Source: Ficedula albicollis (Eukaryota; Chordata; Aves; Passeriformes; Muscicapidae). From it: 64,000 nt of DNA. How positions within the stretch are numbered: position 1 is the first letter of the stretch; the number at the start of each line of letters is the position of its first letter. The notes under the pieces were generated by a model. The model made no database searches. It worked only from the letters and a program-made list of their open reading frames with translations, and had not been told where the DNA came from. Both the position numbers and the translations under genes were made by a program. Below, piece after piece: positions 39,901-60,571 of the stretch. The DNA lies in contig NC_021674.1 of NCBI RefSeq assembly GCF_000247815.1, positions 26,538,331-26,602,330 of the forward strand, read 5' to 3'.

Positions 39901-42900
39901 CTCTGCAAAGCCAGTCTCAAAACATGTCTTTCCCACGTTTTTGGGAGATGCAGCTATTCAAATTATCATCTTGAAATATTGAACTCCTCACTTCCTCATT
40001 TTAGTATTAAAAACAAAACAGCAACAAAACAACTGGGAAAAACATACTTGACATGACATGTCCCATGTCTGACCCATCTGACTCCTGCTCAGAGCAGGGA
40101 TCCGATACTGGCACATCCCCACACAAAAACGGGAGCCAAGGAGAGGAGGGACAGCAAAAACCATCAAACTCCATCCAGACGATGATACTTGTACAAAGGA
40201 AGAGGACACAGGGGACACAGCAGAGCTCAGGATGGAGGACTGGCCTGTGATACTACAAAAAAAAGGTCTCCCCTCCAAGTGTTTCTCTGAGGAATCACAT
40301 CACACCTGTCCCTGGGATCAGTTCTTACCTCATCACACTAACTTAAATGGAGTTATCCTGACTCGCACCAATGGGAGATTGAACACAACTGGTCAAAGTA
40401 AGTTTTATGTTTTCTTGTGTTGTTTTAGTGCCAATAAACAGGAAATACTTTGCTCTCAGACTCTCTTGGGACATGCCACACTCCTTACATCAGATCAGCT
40501 ATTAAGAAGCAGTGACTATTCAGCATGGGAAGGAACATCTAGATATCCACATCAGCTCTGTTACCTGGCTACAGAGAAATAAGGATAAAGATTAAAAAAA
40601 GAAAGTAGGTACAAAACTGTAGAAACAGTTTTGAGAAAAGTTTAAACAAAACAAGGGCTCTGCAAGAAAAAAAGGACTATCTATAAGTCTATTATAGAAA
40701 ACAATGGGAATTTCACATAATTCCAGAGGACATGAGAGAATGAACCTGTAACTAGTCTGTGACATAGCATTTCCATTGCCTCAATACCAATGTATTTCAG
40801 TAGAGAAAAAGAAATAAAATATTGAGAAGCATTTGAAATTAATACCATTTAAAAAAAGCAAGAAAGACCACAAACAGAGGTTGATTAAATGATATTCTCT
40901 TCCACACAGAAGCCTGAAACATGGAGAGAACTGGAAACCAGATTTTTATCAAACCATCTCTGGAGGAAGTAGATAACACAATTCAGAAAATGGGATAAAG
41001 ATTTGGGAGTGCCGTCAGCAGATTTAGGGAGAGGAAAGGGAAAGCACACAACGAAAAAAAAAAAAATCCCATGAGTGTAGAAAGACTTCAAGAATATGGA
41101 AAACATTTCCAAATGCAGACATAGAATTAGATAAAGAGGGGAGTCAAGAACTTTTCACCCTAAGTGTCTTGCTTCACAGAGGGGAAAAGGTACAGGTGTG
41201 CCTGAAATACAGGAACATCTGGACTTTGTTAAGTCCTAGTTATGCAAGCACTGATCATCTTAATTAACCAGGCTTTGAGAACTGTCAGGAGGACAAAGAT
41301 TAATTCTGTTTAACTCCATGAATAACACTTTTTAAGAACAAAAGAGCTCAGCCTGCTCAGTAGCTTCATCAAGAAAGATTCACTTCTTATTCCCACAGGG
41401 ATACAGTAAAGAAGAGGAAAAGATACTGCAGAAAAACTTTAAAGGAAAGATAAAAATGCACCAGTACCTTCATACAAATATACATGACTGCAACTGTGCA
41501 GATACAACTCAGCCCTCAAAAAAACACCAAACTGTAGACAAACCAACCCCACAACCCAAAAAACCCCACAAAACTAGAACAAACCTTGTGTCAGGATCTA
41601 TTTTCTATATGCTCAAGTATTTTTTCCCCTGTTTCTGCTCACAAGAACTCTTGCTGTATGCTCACCCATGGCAAGCTGCCACGGCTATCTGCTCAGTGAG
41701 CCCCATGCTATCCCTTGGACATGGCAAGGCCACTGCCGGCCCTCCTCAGAAAGGTAAGTGCTCCCCTAGTGAGAACACCTGTCCTGTGAAGCAGAGTCCA
41801 TTTCATTTATTGAAAAGCCTTTTCCAATTTGGCCTGAGTAAACTTCTTGTCATGGCCATCTGCCCAAATATCTCAGGTCTTACATGCTTTATCCAACTGC
41901 TCACCTATAACTACTTAAATTGGCTCATTTTCTAGTGTGCTTCTGGCACTCACATCACAGGCCAGGAAGAGTTGAGCCCTTGCATCCTCCTCCCTGAAGA
42001 GGAATTGGAAGTTCAAACTAGAGCTTAGTCTAAGACTAGCTGTCCTGAGGATTTAATTCTGCATCTCCATCTGTATTATATGCTGAGTTTTCACCAGAGA
42101 TGTTGTTTTCCTATTTCCTTTCATGTTGCTGTTTCAGTAGTTTTGGGAGCTACATCTCTGTTTCATTCTGTCATCAGGGAACTGGGGACCATTTTCTGCT
42201 CTGAAATTGCTTTGTTCAATATCCATTCATACCTACAAGATCACAAATAAGTAAGTAAATACGCCAAACAGCATTTTCCCCTGCATCTGCTTGTACATTG
42301 GCATTCACACTCCTCAGTTTTGCTACTCCATTTTGTTCCCTCTCAGGTGTAAACACAATGCCAACACATTACACTGCTTTGTTATCCAGCTGTGGTAATA
42401 CAGCTTTGATGTTACTCAAGGTTTAACTTCATTGAAGCTGTGTTTAACATGCCATGAGCAGAATCATCCTGTGCATCCCATCCTGCCTGCCTGTCAGAAG
42501 CCAGAGTACACCTGGTACTCTACACTACAAACAGACCTCTGCCACCAGAGGGTTATTGCCCCAAATTTGCATTTATATCAGTCAACTAGAATTTAGGGTC
42601 TAAATATTATGCCACTAAGTTCATCTTTGAAGACACCTTTCACGTATTTGACTAGTATTGAAAAAAAAGAACTAGTTACCTGTTCTGCCATAAACACATT
42701 TTTAATAGCACACTACCCCCTTTTTTTCTAAACACTTTGAAGCTGCCGAGGGAATAAAGCCTTACCCACAGAATGGGCATAATAGAGAAGCAATGCTCTA
42801 AGTATTGTAACACTGTACATTTCTAAAAACAGCATCAGCCACAATAAGTGCTAAGGCACTACAGTACAATACAGACCCATATCACTAACAAGATTAACAC

Positions 42901-45900
42901 AGGTTTGTGTCAGATAAAAGTACTTTAGAAAGCTCACATGTGTGGTATTTTCTCCTCCATTACACATGAAAATATCAAGACATTAATGCATAATAAAGTA
43001 TTAAAACAACAGTACTTTTGCACATTGTGTTAGCCTGGGCCTGTAAGGAATTATCTGAGCAAGACTATGTGCACTAGCCAATAATCTGCAGAGATACACA
43101 CATGAAAATACTTTCTACAGCTTTTCAGGTGCCATTGTCTTAGTTTTCATGGTAAGGAGAGGGAGTTCATATAGTTTACAGATTGTCTGGACCAACAAGA
43201 CCTAGCCTTCCCAAGGATTACCGTCCTTGCAGTCACACAGCGAAACAGAAATTGGCAGCAATAGCTGGAGAAGGAGCTGGAGAAAGGGCAGGTATTTTGA
43301 AGGATGGTCAGGAGCAAGTCATTTAGGAATGTGAGAGGGTAACTGTCCTTGACATTTGCAAACTGGCAAGCACTGTACAGCAGTGTCCAGGCTGCAACTA
43401 TAAAATACTTTAAGTACTGCAGCTAGAGTTTAGCAGTGGCTCCCTATTTGGTCACTCAGAACTCAATGTCTTTAAATAAATACTTTTACAAACTATAAAT
43501 GTACCAGAGAGCATGTCCAGTTTTTGCAAGACAGTAAACATCCTTCACATATCCTGTGGCTAATGTTTTACCCTGGACACTGGCTACCCATTGTCAATGT
43601 AATAGGAAGGCCAAACATTTAAAAAATGATGAGAGGTAAGTTTGGTTTACAAGAAAATGTTAAAATTTTAATATTTGTAGATGTGTGTGCACATGCATAT
43701 ATGTACACTTTAGAATCACCATGCCCACACAAACACAGGGGGTTCAGAAGTCTTTGCCTCCCCATTTCTGAATTTTTGTGAGCAACTGGGACACAACTTC
43801 AAACTTCTCTGTTTTAAAATATTACATTTCAAAAAAGACACAGACACAGAGAGAGACAGATAGGAAAGAATGTGTGTCACATCTAAACATCAAGAATGAA
43901 GACATTTACAGTAACTATTTGTGTAACTCATGGTAGGAGCTACCAGTGCTGCAATTACAGAAATAATTTTCTCAGTTTTCATCATTAGCAAACACATTCC
44001 TCAGGGTGGAACAGATAAAATTATACTGATAACTGCACTTCAAACTCTGCACAAACTTTGACTTGACAATACTGTAGTAGAGAAAAAGAAGAGGAAAAAG
44101 TAGGAGTTATCCCTGAGAAACTTACTAATGCCAGGATTTACTATACCCATAATTTTATTGCCTGAAGCCTCTACTGAAAAGTCCTTCCTTGCTTGGGAAG
44201 GGGGAGAAGACAATAAAAACCAGAGGACAGAAGTAGGTTACAAGTAAACATTATCCATTTAAACTGCTAATGGCAAGCTCTGTTGTTATATTTTTATCAA
44301 TGCTTCTCTTCAAATTACTTTTATCAGTGATAATTTAGCTTTTATTTCATTATCTGGCAGAGCAGACAAAAGGAAAACAGATTTGTTTTACAACAGCTCC
44401 AGCACTTGCTCTGTCCATTAACACTGACAGACGAAGGTAAATTAAAGCTCTTAGACCACATTTTCAGCATATAAGGCACTGAGGCCTCTGTTTCTAACCA
44501 ATGTGTTTCTAAAGGAGAACAGATTTCATGCTAATGCTTTTATTCTCTCCACACAGTTAATGCAATTTTCTGTATTTTTTAATATTTCATATTTTTTCTC
44601 CATTCAGTTCTATGTGCTTCCAAAAACATCTCAGGACCATCAGGGGTATTTTAAAGAAGGAAAATACTACATTTCAGTCAACTGGAGAGTGAAATAGCAC
44701 TTTCCCTCCTTCCAGTTTTCTTAAGACCACAAAACCACAGAGGAGTTGTGCTTGATTAAAATAATAAATAAGCATAAAGAACCCTTGGAGGACTTTATTT
44801 TGTTCCAATGCTCTTCATCCTTTTTTTAGCAATGTTTTCAGCTATTCTACTTACTTCAGTAGAAGTAAACAGATTGCTTTATAACTTTCATCTAAAATAA
44901 TAAACTTATTTATAGAAGCTAATGTAGCAAGCCAGCTGTTCTGGGCAAACAGTGGGCTCTCCATTTAGATGATAGTTTAATGGCTTTGATTACAAACAAT
45001 TTTGCAAGAAAAACAACAAAATATTATTGACTGCTCTAAAGGTGCAAGTAATTAGTCATTAGTAATAACCATTCTAACTAAATCATACAGTCATTTCTGG
45101 TTTTTTATGAAATAGCCTTTCACTTGGTCTTAACAAAAAAAACATATTAGAAAACCAGGATTTCAAAGTCCAAACTGACAGCCAGATATTCTGGCATGCT
45201 CTGAAGAATACTTGTGTTTCCAATAAAAATACATATATTCTTTAATTTTAGATATTTGGGATAGTTCTAATTTGTGATACACGACCCACATAAAAGGGCT
45301 CTTTCTCAAACCCAATAAATAATGTCACTACCAGTCGTTCAGTCTGAAACTGCTGCCACAACTCCACCATAAACATTTATTGACATATAATGCAAAATTA
45401 AAAGCTAGTAACAAAGTATTTCAAAGAAAGAATATTCTACTTTGTAGAAGCAAAACGAAAAGAGTTCTGCTACCATAATTTATTGACTATTCAGGTTTGC
45501 GACAAATTATCCCAATACTGTCAAATGTCTTTTCATTTTCTAATAAATCCCTCATTTTTCTCAGAATGCAATTTTTTTAAAGTCTCAGATAAATTTAATT
45601 TAGTTTTTATGTCTCTTCAGCAAACATTACATGACCAATTACAAACAAATGTTACTGCTGAGGCAGGTCACATTGATGAAAATAGATTAATATTAAAGCA
45701 CATGGAAATTTGGAAGACTAAGAAAATATTTCTTGGACTACCACCAAGGCAATTTTAAAGCACAAATATGAATATAATTTCATCTTTTTCTTACAAGCAG
45801 CCTTCACTACAGGGCTCCCAAAGAAATGACAAAAATGAAGTGTCAGTATGTATTTTAGGAGGACCTTTAGTGAGATGGGGGAGGAGGAAGAACGTGGTAG

Positions 45901-46732
45901 TTGAATATTTTTAACCAGCTTTCCAGAGATGAGTCTAAATCAAGCTCTTACGAATCTTCCCTGTCATAACCCACTGCAGAGGTCAAAGGTTGAAGCTTTC
46001 CCAGAGGTTCACTGTGCACAACAAACACTAAAAGTTCCTTAAATTTATTTTATATATAACAGCAAAGTGCTGTGGCCAGTGACATCCCATACACTCCCAT
46101 TAGCACTGAACAGGGCATAAGCAGGGCAGCCAAAAGCACAAAATGGCCACATTTTCAACTAGTCCTAATACTAATTTCTGCACCAGTTAGTGCTCTTACA
46201 CTCTTTAAAATGTGCTGTGAAAGCACAACAAAACCAATCCCTTACTGCAGACATTGGACATATTTTGCTGTAAATCGTGTATTTTTTCCCTAATATATTA
46301 CTATTATTTGTGAACTATTATTCAGCTTTACAAAAGGACTTGGGGGTGCTCACTTTTGTTTTGTTTTGAGCAGAGATCCAGTGAATAATTTTGAGCAATT
46401 TGAGATTGTGAGCTCTGCAAGCTGGACTGGAGCAGTGAGTTCAACACCCTGCAGCCAACCTGGGGGACGCCTGGTGGGAGCTTGGCCACTTGGCCAGAGC
46501 TGAAGCCCTTGGCTCTCATGCCAGGCACCTGACCTGTACACTATTCCATGTCTGTAATTTATCTTCAAACAACGTCGGGGAAATCGGTGGGAGAGGGAGG
46601 GCTGCTGGATGTGTGTGCTGAGCTGTCTAGGAACCTGCCATTCCAACTGCGCTTGGAGCTCGCTCTTCTAATACTGTCTCCAATCAACCAATAAATAAAA
46701 TTAAAATCATAAAACCACTTTTCCTTGAACTT

Positions 46733-47110
46733 TTGGAAACGCTTTTAAAAAATAAGAGAGTCAATATAATGGGTGTGGTTCCAGAAGAAGCTATCAGCAC
46801 GATCAAAAAGAGAAACTACTGCGTTTCACGAGGCATTGTCATCATCAGCAAGCTCAACATAAGGAGATATTTTTTCTGCCCCAAGCAGTTCGTACAGCAC
46901 ACACTGTTGGGGAAGAACAAAGGGACATTAATGATGCTGTTGCACGTACTGCACAGCCTGACCAGCATCAGGAAAGTGTTGAAGAGCCTGAGGCCGCCAG
47001 CCTCTTGCTCCACCAGGCGCTCTGTCTACAGCCACCCACCGCCCGCAACATCTGCCGCACGTTCTGCAGCAGCCAGCAGCAAATACTTGAAGAAAGTTGA
47101 GTTTTCACAA
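46733..47110. other. Coding-like patch in intron 1, unidentified
   Basis: The composition here is richer in C and G than its AT-rich surroundings, and long open or nearly open frames exist on both strands. The plus strand has a 138-codon frame from 46733 and another stretch reading HKEIFFLPQAVRTAHTVGEE. The minus strand has fragments with protein-like composition such as QCVLYELLGAEKISPYVELA and LLQNVRQMLRAVGGCRQSAW, but in different frames and with stops between them. That pattern could be a decayed retrocopy or transposon fragment on either strand. I recognise no family, so no function is given. Confidence 0.25.
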
Positions 47111-48211
47111 CATGATGCAAATGAGAATTTACCTTCAGCTGGTTTGTGAATACAGCTGCTACTCATCTTTTTCATACTCAGGTGATCTTTGACATTACTG
47201 TGCCCTACAAATATCTGCAACTTATTTGGCACACGATGTTTCAAAAACAAGAACAGCTTTATAATTATGGTTTTGCTTTGGATGTAAGTAGTGGTAACCA
47301 CGAAATGTATTTAAGGCGATTTGTTGTACATGCAATTCTATCAAGCACATAAACATCCCTCTCCTAAACAGAGCCTACTTGCCTTCATTAACCATGCTGG
47401 TGTCCCCCCAGCTTTTTGGAGGGCACATAACCATCTCCTCTCTTTGGCACTCCCTGCCTAAACCAGGACCCTCCTTTCTGCTAGTGCCTCACTCCTTCTC
47501 CTTTGGCATCTCAGAAGTCTTCACCACAGACTTTATACTTTTTAAATAGTAACAGATGCATGGAAGAGTTTCAGCATCTGCATATGCTAAGTGTCTTCAG
47601 TTCCTCAATAAAGTCACCCTACAGGAAGCAAATGCAAATTACTGCCTTCTAGACATAAGGCACGGTCCTGGGGACCTTGTTATTAAATCATTAACCTTCG
47701 CCTCTCATTTTACCTATGCTTTCAGTATTCAAATGTTGCTTGAAATAGACAACCTTAGTACTTCCCCATGCTGCAATTTGTTACCAAGTGCTTCACTCCA
47801 ATGATTGAACAGTGACAAACAAATGAGAGCACCAGTTCTCAAGCAGCGAGAAAGCAGTTCAATAATTACTGCAAAAGTTAACAACGGTGTCCCCATGAAA
47901 CCTTGCAAAAATCTGTTTATCATTCCTGTGCAATCCCTAAACCAAGATTTTCAAAGAGCCCTAAATACCATTTTCTGTGCCTTCAAGGCTATAGCTCTGC
48001 ACCCTACTGATGCTCCAGTTTATCAGATGATGCTAACCATGGCTGGTATCTTATCTCTGTAATCCCCCAGAGTTAGGCCAAGGCTAGTGTTATGCTATGG
48101 GTATGTAAAAATGTGTTTTGCTGTGGAAACAACCGCATGTAATTTGATGAAAAGCCTGAATAACTGGTATGTAATAATTACAGTTGCTAGTATCAAATGA
48201 TTGCTTTCCTG

Positions 48212-53301
<5,090 letters not shown>

Positions 53302-53317
53302 GCCGCTGACATGGCTC
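53302..53317. repeat. 16-nt direct repeat, left of poly-C block 4
   Basis: The sequence gccgctgacatggctc occurs here and again at 54071-54086, immediately on the other side of the C block. As with block 1, this looks like an overlap of two contig ends left in place. Confidence 0.9.
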
Positions 53318-53319
53318 CG

Positions 53320-54086
<767 letters not shown>

Positions 54087-57000
54087 GGCCGCACGTTTGC
54101 AGGACTGGCCTTTCCAAGAGCCGACCGGAGGAACCAGGCAGTGACCAGAACGAGCCGCAGTTATACAAGGAGCAAGGAAATATTATGCAAGACCACAGGA
54201 AGTCAGAGGAGACAGCATTCTGGGCAGGCCTGGCAAGGAGTCTGTGTGAACTCCAGCTAACAAGCAAAGCTCGGTCATTGGCGCCAAATTCAGCAGAGAA
54301 CATTCCCAGTGCTGCAAAGGATAACACTCCCCATGCTTTTGCCAGTGGGCTGCCTTCCAGGACGCCATGTACCTGATGAAATGCAGATAAACCGGGGTCT
54401 TACTTTTCGCCAAGTTCTCACTTATTTTTAAAATCTGAGGCAGACTTTGGTGAAACACTTGTTAGAAGTGGCAAATAGTTTATTTTCTTATTTATGGCTT
54501 TGCTAGTAGATCACTTGCTCTTACACTCTCTGTAATTTCAACTACAATAAGTAACCTACAAAGAAAACGTCCGGCAGAAGCCTCATTTTTTCCACACATC
54601 TTTCCCATCTCTACCTCAAGGCTCTCTGCTAATAGGATATGTGAGGATTATGGATTCCTTTTCCCTAAGCATTTTGGAATGACCTCTGAAAATACACTTG
54701 GTGCAAAAGGATGACACCCACCTGGCACATATCTACACTATTTTAGTCTGTTCCAACATCAAAAACAATTGTTTTGGGGGTTGGTTTTGGTTTAGTTTGC
54801 TTTGGTTTTCTTTTAATTTTTGAAAGCTACCTCACATAGGTCTTAATTAGAGAGTACATCCATTAAAATGCATCCAACTTGATTTCCCAAATGAAAAAAT
54901 TTGCCTTAATCTGGTAAGCATTCATAGTCTAGCAATGAGTTCAGAGAGGTTTTATGCTTTGTTCCAGGATTCACCTTTAAAACATCAGTGATAAAATGCT
55001 GGAGGTGGAAATCCAGTTTTAGGTTCACACACGCATACTGCCAAATAAGAAGCACAGCATGCAGAGTCTTACACAACGCAAAACAATTACCAATTGTGAT
55101 GAGAGTAGACAAAGTGTTCTCAAGAGAATCTATTTTATGTTTGTAATCACCCTCAAAAAACACACAATAGCACTCTCCTTCCAGAAAATACATAATACAA
55201 ACAAAACCAAACAGTAGTACTGCCTCAAATAGGGGAAGTGATTCTGAGAAGTATAAGAGATCTTCAGTAGATACTGACTGCCAAAGCTAATGAACCAATC
55301 TTAAAAGTTTTCATCATTACCTTTGCTTATGGGAACAACAAAAATACAACTCTGAACAGGAGACTCCCGCCTCCAACACAGTTTGCACATGAAAAGGTTC
55401 CCATAACCTACTGCTCTTGCAAAAATAATTAAACAAGCACTGCAACAACACAGGAAAGTGAAAATGTTAGTGGTGACAATGCCTTCATTGTTACTGCCAG
55501 TGTAACAATGCCCAAAATTAATCATAACCCCAACAATCAACACCAACGCACACACAGTTGGGCCTCTCCAACCAAAACAGGTCTTTCTACAGCCAGATCC
55601 AAAGTTACAGCTGTTGAGACGTGCACTTGTTTCTCCAGTTGAAGTCAGAGATTCTCGTCCAGCAGAAACAAGTCTAGCTGCACTTCCCAAGGCCTGAAGT
55701 TTACACATTGGTGGTTTCAATGTGGCCAGTCTAGAACAGCCCACAGTACTGAGTGTTAATATCAATCATAGTAGCACAGCAGTTTCTTCATCCAAAACCA
55801 GTAGGGTCTAAGCACACTGAAACACTCAGAAACACCCAGAGTAAGGAACAGCATTTTATCTGTATCTATTTCTGCCAAATAGCGAGGCAAATAGCTCACA
55901 GTAAATTTGTAAAACACCACAAGGGTTAACTAGTAAACCAGGCTACAAAAGCAAGAAGCTGTTGTGCCAACAAGGGCACTAGCAGAAACACACTTCTCCA
56001 GATTCCTCAGACTCCTGGTGGATCCTGGAACCGGTGGCACAGCAAGCTGCAAGCATGTAGCTAGCTGGCACCTGGACTTCTTCAGCCCTAGGAAGGCTTT
56101 TGTCTCTAGAGGGAAATGGACTTGTGGCTGAAACTTTTCCCTGTAGCCATTACAACACCTACTCCCAGTTATTTAATATCCTTGAGATCTCTACAACTGT
56201 ATCAAAATGGAGGTAGACACACTATAACCATTGATCCCTTAAGGAAACAAGCTAGAAGAGGGTAATTCATCTAATAACTGTCTCATAATCTATTAACATT
56301 TCTTTTGATTTCCAAAGAGTTCACTAAGCCATAATCCTTCTCCAAACTTCCTATATGCAATTCATATTCAGCTACAGCAAATTATAATATATCTACAACC
56401 ACAAGCACAATGAGGTATTTACTTCCTCTGAGGTAGAGGAGATGACTCTCAATAGCAAGTATATCTCTAGGTTGAGGCTCTCTTTATTTTCTTTCAGTAC
56501 ATTGATTTCATATTCCACAGCTTCACTAAAACATCTCCTGGTATGTGGGCAAACAGAATGCACTGAAATGCCCTTGCCCACCAAACGTTCATTCTTACAA
56601 GTGTGAATCAGAACTGACTTCCTATACAAGTAACAGTATAAGAACAGATGCTTGTTTTACTTTCCTCATACCTCACAAAGGTATTTAATTTGCTTAATCC
56701 ACCAGCTAATACCTGAAGTGAAATGAATTTGAAACCTGCTTTTAAGAGGAATAAAGCTTTATATCACACAGAGCTGAGATTTTATTTTCCTTAAAGGTAT
56801 TTTCACAAAACAGTACCCAGAGGTCTGAGGCAGGAACTGAACTCCATTTTAATAGAAGTTCTAGATATTATATACATGGAGGTTTTTGGGTACAAAAGCC
56901 AGAGCACTCCAACTGTTAATTAAGGTACAAAGAGAAACTTAGGAAACCAAATCAACAGGAGTGCACAGCTCAACAAATGACTCAGTAGGCTCTTTCCATG

Positions 57001-59739
57001 GCTGTAACCTACTCAAAATGCAATATAACATGAAATTATTTTATATTTGTACTGTATTCATCACATGACTCCCTCCAAAGGAATGCTCTATAATGACTTC
57101 ACCTTGGCAGTGTTCCTTCTTAAAAGGTTTTAACAGGTCAGCTGGCAGGCACTCTCAGCTCTGCCTCCTGCTCCACATTAGCCATCACTGCACCCAAAAT
57201 CTGTGACTGTGACCTGCAATGCAGACTTCATTCCCTGCTCATTTTATTCCCTAGGTTGGAAGAGCTCTGAAAAGTTCCTAATTGAATAAGCACCACTTGC
57301 TGTCATCTGCTTCCTTTAAAATACTTGTTTTTAAAAGTGTAAGAAAGCAATAGTGCTGGTCACTCTTGTTCATTGCTTCATATCTGCCGTTTGAGAAGTT
57401 GGAATTTAGTTACACCATGTTTACAGTGACATTTAGGTTTGAGGGGCGGGGGATGTTGTCCTAAGATTTGGCAGGCAAAGGGAAAGAAGTGTTTACAGAT
57501 AACACAGCTTCTTGCACTATCTTCTTCAGGGCCTGCATGCACAGTGTGCAAAGCTGCCAAGTCTGTCTAAAATGTTAGGCTATTCTCACTGTTCCTTCTT
57601 TACACTAAACACTGTGTGGGCTCTGTCTTCAGGCCCACCCTGGCACCCGTATGCACAAGAACCTGAACTGAATGACGATCCACAGGCTTCAGCCTCTGTG
57701 AATGAGATTGCCTATGCTGACCTCTACACCCATGCTACATTAACCCTGTGTGCCAGCACTCTTCTTTCTTGCAGCTCTCAGTTCAAAGGAACTGGCTGAA
57801 ACCCTGCTGAACTCCCCATCTGCAGAAAAGACCGGTTTTGTTGTGATGGTCAAACCCTCCTTTTCACTCTTACTGCCCCGTGGGTTGCTCACCTGCCGGC
57901 CCCGTGATGAAATCTGAAAGAATAAGGGATTTTATCATCTCTGAGATGCTCTCAGGGTGTTGCAATCTCCTGCTGCTGCCACCAACACCCCCACCTTCTC
58001 AATTGCTCGGGGCGTCCAAATTGCACGAGGATCTTATATGACAGGAGGACAAATTCAAAGGTGAAGCAAACCAAGGCGTAGGTCACCCGTCAGCACGTGG
58101 GCGTAACCTACTTATTGAGGGATAATATGGAGCGCTGCAGTAAAGAAAGCAATTAACTAGGTAATATAGGAGTGAGAGATAACCAAACTCCTTCCACTTG
58201 ACAACCTCCTATTAAAGCATTTTCAAGTTAGGTTTATCCTACAAGCTTCTTGCCAACATATCTACAGCATTGTGTTAGGCATAGAAATAAAGGCCCTGTT
58301 TTAAAAAGTTTACAGTTAAAATAAATAAGACACACAAAGGGTGGAAGGAAGGATGTACTACCATCCCAGTTTTCCAGACTGGGGAGCTAGGATAACTACA
58401 GTGACCAGCCACACCACGTTGTCCAGGCTACATTATCAATGCAGTGCCCCGAGTATCCATCAAAACAAAGAGCTTGGCCAAGCAAAGGGATTTCAGAGAG
58501 GGTGTGGAGGGGAAAGGAGACAGAAGAAGCAACTGTAGAGACCAGACCCACTTGCTGAAGCTGTTTTTCAGCAGCCAGGCCAGCAACAAGACACTACTTT
58601 CACAGCCAGCTCTACTGAGAGTGGCGAACAAGCTCAAGAGACAGAATCTAAAACATGATTTTATTCAGCTTCACTGCGCTTTGGCCCAGTCTCCATGCCA
58701 GAGAGGTTTTGTTCAGGCCAGTCATGCAGCTGACAAACAAAAGTAGGGTTGGGGGGGTTGGTTTTTTCTTAAATGGGAAATAATGGCTGTTTCGAAATAC
58801 CAGCATTAAGTTTCCCTCAAGATATCTGCACTTGCTTCTAGCTCATTTTCAAGCCAGCACATGCCTAAGCAAACGAGATAGTCCCCTTTTGTGAATCACT
58901 GGGAACATAAATACGGCTTTGCTGTTACGTAAAAAAGCCAACAGAAGCATTAAGACAGCTTGAGCACAGAAAGGATGTTCCCATAAAAACGTCCCTCTGA
59001 TTAGTAATGGCAATAAACACATCCTTCAAATCATTCACAGGGAAGAAAACCAAGACCCAGATTTATTAACACAAACTGATAATCTTACAGCTGCAGCACG
59101 AAAACAGCCCACCCGCAGCTGAACCAAGCCATGTTCCCCCAGTGAAATTCGACATCTTCCACCTAAACCCACGCATAAATTGCTGCATTAGGCAATAAAG
59201 GGGATCAACACCCCCAAATGTCTGCCTTCCCTTAAAGGGGTAAATAATACTGTTTTGTTAAGACCAAGCATAATTATCTGTCTTGAGGCATTGGTTTCCT
59301 CCTCTGCAAGCAAAAGTCAGCCATGCCACGTGCAAGAGTGCTGAATTCCAACTCTCTGCATTCTTCAATGTGCAAGACAACCTTACAGGACAACAGGAAT
59401 TGTGTCTCCCAGGTCAATATGGGGATAACTGGAAAAAGTCAACCAAGAGCCACATTTTTCATGGTTTTCCTTTGTGACAGAGGAAGAATGGGAAAAGCCA
59501 GCAGTAGGCAAAGCCTCGCTGCTCTTCCAAAGACCATATGGTGAAGGCAATACGCAGAGGCTATTCCAAAATGCTTACCCTTTCCCAAAGGCTCTCCACC
59601 TTCACTGAACTAGACAAATGCAGCTTTTCCAGGAATCATCTACAGGCAAGAACTAGAGGAAAATACCAAAAGCACTCTCACCAATTTATAATCTTCTCTT
59701 GCAGGTTATGAAACACAGTGGAGGCAACCGAGACCCTCC

Positions 59740-59740
<1 letters not shown>
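54087..59740 (-). other. EPAS1: EPAS1 intron 1, between poly-C blocks 4 and 5
   Basis: A GC-rich shoulder extends to about 54300, then AT-rich unique sequence follows. Several unrelated short open frames lie on both strands with no recognisable domain. I see no mobile element, RNA gene or exon here. Confidence 0.75.

Positions 59741-59774
<34 letters not shown>
59741..59774. repeat. A-run (34 nt) left of poly-C block 5
   Basis: Thirty-four A residues, separated from the C block by only ttactttt. A 24-nt A-run (60548-60571) lies on the far side of the block. Confidence 0.9.
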
Positions 59775-59776
<2 letters not shown>

Positions 59777-59781
59777 ACTTT

Positions 59782-60557
<776 letters not shown>

Positions 60558-60571
60558 AAAAAAAAAAAAAA

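Noticed and set aside
41456..41935. 159-codon plus-strand frame in intron 1
   Set aside because: Low-complexity Lys/Pro/Thr start and no recognisable family or splice context.
55301..55765. 154-codon minus-strand frame in intron 1
   Set aside because: Not recognised, no conserved motif, and consistent with a chance open frame in intron sequence.
57290..57325. Possible EPAS1 exon 1 around a ctgtcat match (reverse complement of an ATGACAG start)
   Set aside because: The neighbouring bases do not encode the expected short Lys-rich N-terminus and there is no donor at the right distance or CpG island.
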